Positions 52,087 to 54,631 of a DNA stretch of 54,631 nt are shown here, one piece after another. Under the pieces are notes generated by a model. The model had not been told where the DNA came from and did not search any database. It saw only the letters and a list, made by a program, of their open reading frames with translations. Source of the DNA: Paranoxybacillus vitaminiphilus (GTDB lineage: Bacteria; Bacillota; Bacilli; Bacillales; Anoxybacillaceae); NCBI RefSeq assembly GCF_003259935.1, contig NZ_QLMH01000017.1, forward strand, positions 1 through 54,631, given 5' to 3'. A program made the position numbers and the translations under genes. Positions within the stretch are counted from its first letter, which is position 1. Every line of letters starts with the position of its first letter.

Positions 52087-52759
52087 AAAAAGAGTGCTTA
52101 TTGTGGACGATGAAGAAGATATGCGATTTTTAGTATGTATGTATTTGGAGAACTCCGGATTTGAATGCTTACAGGCAGAAAACGGGGAAGAGGCGCTGGA
52201 GCTGGTGAACAAAACGAAAGTTGATTTAATATTGCTCGACATTATGATGCCAAATATCGATGGATTTACTTTATGCGAACGCATTAGAGCTTTATCCGAT
52301 GTACCGATCATTTTTTTAACGGCAAGAGGAGATGAGTGGGATAAAGTAAAAGGGTTAAAACTGGGGGGAGACGATTATGTTGTCAAACCGTTCAGCCCTG
52401 GTGAGCTAGTCGCCCGCATTGAAGCGGTGATGCGAAGATCAACGTATCACAATGAGCAGGTAGCAGACGGGCTTCTCTCTTTCGGAACGATGCAAATTGA
52501 TGAAAAAGGGAGAAAAGTGGTGGTGGAAGGAAAAGAAGTCGTATTAACGCTGAAAGAGTTTGACTTATTGTTGTTTCTTGCTCAGCATAAAGGCCAGGCA
52601 TTCAGCCGTGAAGACTTATTGACGCGCATATGGGGATACGATTATACCGGCAATGCGCGAACGGTCGACACACATATAAAAACGTTGCGTCTGAAGTTAA
52701 AAGAACATGGCCGTTTCATTAAAACGGTATGGGGGATCGGTTATAAGTTTGAGGTGTAA
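52079..52759 (+). CDS. OmpR-family response regulator
   Basis: A 226-residue regulator. The receiver domain has acidic DDEED near residue 10, the phosphorylated Asp54 in LLDIMMPN, Thr in FLTARG, and Lys in VVKPFSP. A winged-helix DNA-binding domain (about 128-226) ends TVWGIGYKFEV as in OmpR/PhoB proteins. Start TTG 52079 has GGAGGGA at good spacing within the end of the lipoprotein gene. Its targets are unknown. Confidence 0.9.
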   Translation: MNKKRVLIVDDEEDMRFLVCMYLENSGFECLQAENGEEALELVNKTKVDLILLDIMMPNIDGFTLCERIRALSDVPIIFLTARGDEWDKVKGLKLGGDDYVVKPFSPGELVARIEAVMRRSTYHNEQVADGLLSFGTMQIDEKGRKVVVEGKEVVLTLKEFDLLLFLAQHKGQAFSREDLLTRIWGYDYTGNARTVDTHIKTLRLKLKEHGRFIKTVWGIGYKFEV

Positions 52760-52764
52760 CAAAA

Positions 52765-54183
52765 ATGCGGCGATGGTCGATGACATTAGTGCAAAAAATT
52801 TGGTTAACCATGAGTTTAGGTGTGATAGTAACCATTTCCTTTTCGTATTTTCTTTCTCATTATTTTTATCAAAAGCTGTATGTAGATAATGTAGAGAAAA
52901 CGTTAATCGAAGAAGGGAAAAATTTAGCAAGCGATTACCACGGCGGGCCAATTACAGATGAATATCGCCAAAAAGTAGAATGGTATAATGAAAAATCAAC
53001 AGCAGAAATTTTGTTAGTCAGCAATCCCCGTGAATTAAGCGCTTGCTTGCCGTTTGATATTGATTACGATTCGCTTATTAACGAAGAAGACCGTGCAAAA
53101 TTGTTAAAAGGCGAAGTCGTTACAAAAACCGGGTTTGAAGAGCGGTTCGGCCGACAAATTATGGGTGTGATCGTGCCGCTTTTGGACGAACAACGGTTAG
53201 AAGGGGTATTTTATTTATATATTCCTTTAGCAAGCATTCAAGAAATTACTACAGAAGTGGCCTATATTTGGATTCCTATAGCTTTCGCCTTTGTTTTTAT
53301 TTTGCTGATTGCCGGTAAAATGATGGCTGACCGCATCGCCAATCCGCTCAAGGAAATGGAAGCGGTCGCTTATAAAATGGCGCACGGCGATTATAAGACG
53401 GAAATCCCGATTTGTTCCAATGATGAAGTCGGCAGACTTGCCAAAGCATTTAACATTATGGCCAAAGCCATTGCCGAAGAAGATATGCGGAAAAAAGAAT
53501 TTTTAGCCAATGTATCGCATGAGCTCCGTACGCCGTTAAGCTATGTAAAAGGCTATAGCGAAGCGATTCTTGAGGGGGTTGTCCAAACGAAGCAAAGTGA
53601 ACAAAAGTATGTGAAGCTTATTCATCGGGAAGCGAGCCGAATGGAGCGGCTTGTTCACGATTTGCTTGATTTGGCGCAATTAGAAGGGGAGATATATCCG
53701 CTGCAAAAAATTCCATTAGCGTTTTCGCAAGTCATTGAAGATACGTTGGAAAAATATGAACCGTTTTTGCAGGAGAAAAACATTTCGTTAACGACTGAGT
53801 TAAATCCAGAGATTATTATTGAAGCTGATTATGACCGAATCGAGCAAGTCATTCATAACATCGTCGATAATGCGATTCGTTATACGCCAGCAGGTGGAAA
53901 CATCCATATCCAATTAGAACAAATAAATGAGCATGATTGCCGGCTTATCATTTCTGACACAGGTAAAGGAATTCCAAAGGAAAAACTGCCATTTCTCGGA
54001 GAGCGGTTTTTTAGGGTGGATAAAGCAAGAACGAGATCAGAAGGCGGAACGGGATTAGGGCTTGCGATTACAAAGCAAATTATTCATCTGCATAGAGGAA
54101 GACTTCATTTTAAAAGCGAAGAAGGAAAAGGAACGACTGTAGTGATTGAATTACCAACGCTGAACGGCGAACTGGAAGAATGA
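52765..54183 (+). CDS. Sensor histidine kinase
   Basis: A 472-residue sensor kinase. Two membrane segments (about residues 12-34 and 164-186) flank an extracellular domain of about 130 residues; then HAMP (187-240), the H-box NVSHELRTPLSYVKG with His252, N-box VIHNIVDNAIRYTPAG, and G-boxes DTGKGIP and GGTGLGLAI. RBS GAGGTGTAA overlapping the end of the regulator gene. It would phosphorylate the adjacent regulator in response to an envelope signal, perhaps through the neighbouring lipoprotein. Confidence 0.9.
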   Translation: MRRWSMTLVQKIWLTMSLGVIVTISFSYFLSHYFYQKLYVDNVEKTLIEEGKNLASDYHGGPITDEYRQKVEWYNEKSTAEILLVSNPRELSACLPFDIDYDSLINEEDRAKLLKGEVVTKTGFEERFGRQIMGVIVPLLDEQRLEGVFYLYIPLASIQEITTEVAYIWIPIAFAFVFILLIAGKMMADRIANPLKEMEAVAYKMAHGDYKTEIPICSNDEVGRLAKAFNIMAKAIAEEDMRKKEFLANVSHELRTPLSYVKGYSEAILEGVVQTKQSEQKYVKLIHREASRMERLVHDLLDLAQLEGEIYPLQKIPLAFSQVIEDTLEKYEPFLQEKNISLTTELNPEIIIEADYDRIEQVIHNIVDNAIRYTPAGGNIHIQLEQINEHDCRLIISDTGKGIPKEKLPFLGERFFRVDKARTRSEGGTGLGLAITKQIIHLHRGRLHFKSEEGKGTTVVIELPTLNGELEE

Positions 54184-54193
54184 AAGAAACAAA

Positions 54194-54300
54194 TAAGGCT
54201 GACCATAAGTGTCTGAGCTCACGCGCAACCGACAAATATATAGTTGTTATAACCTATATATGGTAGTTGAGGAGTGTGACACTTGCTTTCGGGTCAGCCT
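54194..54300. repeat. Dispersed hairpin repeat, copy 12
   Basis: AAGGCTGACCATAAGTGTCT then GAGCTCACGCG at the left; GAGGAGTGTGACACTTGCTT then TCGGGTCAGCCT at the right. It begins about 10 bases after the kinase stop, and its last base is part of the stop codon of the convergent truncated gene. Confidence 0.82.
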
Positions 54301-54551
54301 CATTGCTCAAGCTGGAATACTTTTATCTTTTCATTTAACTCTTGTGACACTTTTGTTAATTTAGAAATGGCAAGGTCGATGTCTTGCACTGCTTGATAAG
54401 ACATTAGGTGCATATTGGTAATTTGAGAAATAAGCTGTTTTGTAAACATATGAAAGGAATGAAGCGCTGTCGTCATTTTATGTACTAGCGCTGCCAACTC
54501 CTCTTTTTCTCGAAAATCTCCTTTGAGCGATTCGATTTTATAAGGATGGGC
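54300..54551 (-). pseudogene. C-terminal part of a helical protein cut by an IS element
   Basis: On the minus strand a frame is open from the IS end near 54551 to TGA 54300-54302. It reads ...IESLKGDFREKEELAALVHK then MTTALHSFHMF and a coiled-coil-like tail with DIDLAISKLTKVSQELNEKI ending FQLEQ. No start codon with an RBS is present, so the 5' part was lost or lies beyond the element. The family is unknown; the tail would suit a four-helix or signalling coiled coil. Confidence 0.5.
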
Positions 54552-54631
54552 GAAAAACCCCTACGCCTTTAGGCTAGGGGATGTAAGCCCTAACGACCTT
54601 GTTCTTGAATATATTTTTGGATAATCTCTTT
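54552..54631 (-). mobile_element. IS200/IS605-type element, right end, partial
   Basis: An imperfect hairpin CCCCTACGCC / GGCTAGGGG (54558-54580, one bulged C) lies beyond the stop of a transposase-like frame, as in the subterminal hairpins recognised by Y1 transposases. The element runs off the window; only its 3' end is visible. Confidence 0.65.
54590..54631 (-). CDS. tnpA: TnpA (Y1 transposase) C-terminus, partial
   Basis: The last codons before a TAG (54590-54592, minus strand) read KEIIQKYIQEQGR. IS200/IS605 TnpA proteins end in a helix of just this kind (for example VVKQYIENQ in IS608), which carries the catalytic tyrosine. With the subterminal hairpin beside it the assignment is likely, though only 13 residues are visible. 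Confidence 0.6.
   Translation of the reverse strand, partial: KEIIQKYIQEQGR

Noticed and set aside
5966-54300. CRISPR array
   Set aside because: The repeats are far apart, imperfect and have no regular spacers; no cas genes are seen.

Overview
The window looks like the chromosome of a thermophilic, spore-forming Bacillaceae of the Geobacillus / Parageobacillus / Anoxybacillus type. The evidence is gene content and arrangement: deoR-nupC, mntABCD with a DtxR-like domain fused to MntC, xpaC-yaaN, a ykoS-ykoT pair, an SspH-type spore protein, a PhoE-like phosphatase, perfect TnrA/GlnR-type sites before amtB, Fur boxes and a lysine riboswitch. Assignment is from recognition of protein families only; no search was run.

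Layout. 1-97: probable right end of an IS605-type element (TnpB C-terminus plus omega-RNA scaffold). 0.3-4.1 kb: small zinc-ribbon-like protein, MOSC protein, DeoR and NupC. 4.1-4.7 kb: gene remnants. 4.7-9.0 kb: manganese ABC operon mntABCD with a sigma-A promoter and MntR-like box. 9.5-16.8 kb: MFS transporter, phosphatase, TcaA-like protein, SIMPL protein with a tiny upstream partner, xpaC-yaaN behind an ECF (SigW-like) promoter, a DUF2512 pair, and a decayed rhodanese/TSUP pair. 16.9-20.3 kb: amtB, a GlnD-like nucleotidyltransferase and a DEDDh exonuclease. 20.7-26.4 kb: PCYCGC lipoprotein and a divergent Fur-controlled siderophore uptake locus (binding protein; two permeases, ATPase and FhuF-like reductase). 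26.7-30 kb: PAS-PAS-GGDEF-EAL protein and PhoE-like phosphatase. 30.2-40.6 kb: glycerate kinase, glycolate oxidase glcE-glcF-glcD, malate synthase G, a fumarylacetoacetase-family hydrolase and an IclR regulator; KdgR-like palindromes precede glcE and glcB. 40.9-45.1 kb: ykoS-ykoT, a gtrA remnant and an acyltransferase. 45.4-49.8 kb: frameshifted sspH, tatA, lysine permease with L-box riboswitch, peptide transporter. 50-54.2 kb: nuclease lipoprotein and a beta-propeller lipoprotein/two-component operon. 54.3-54.6 kb: a gene cut by an IS200/IS605 element that runs off the window.

Across the window lie about a dozen copies of a roughly 50-120 bp imperfect inverted repeat whose outer arms vary but stay complementary. 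It sits between genes, sometimes directly at stop codons, sometimes followed by a T-run, and once inside the mnt operon. This is the least explained structure here. Other leading observations are the two A8 tracts that each put sspH out of frame by one base, the glycolate regulon with its predicted operator, and the amtB / GlnD-like / exonuclease neighbourhood.
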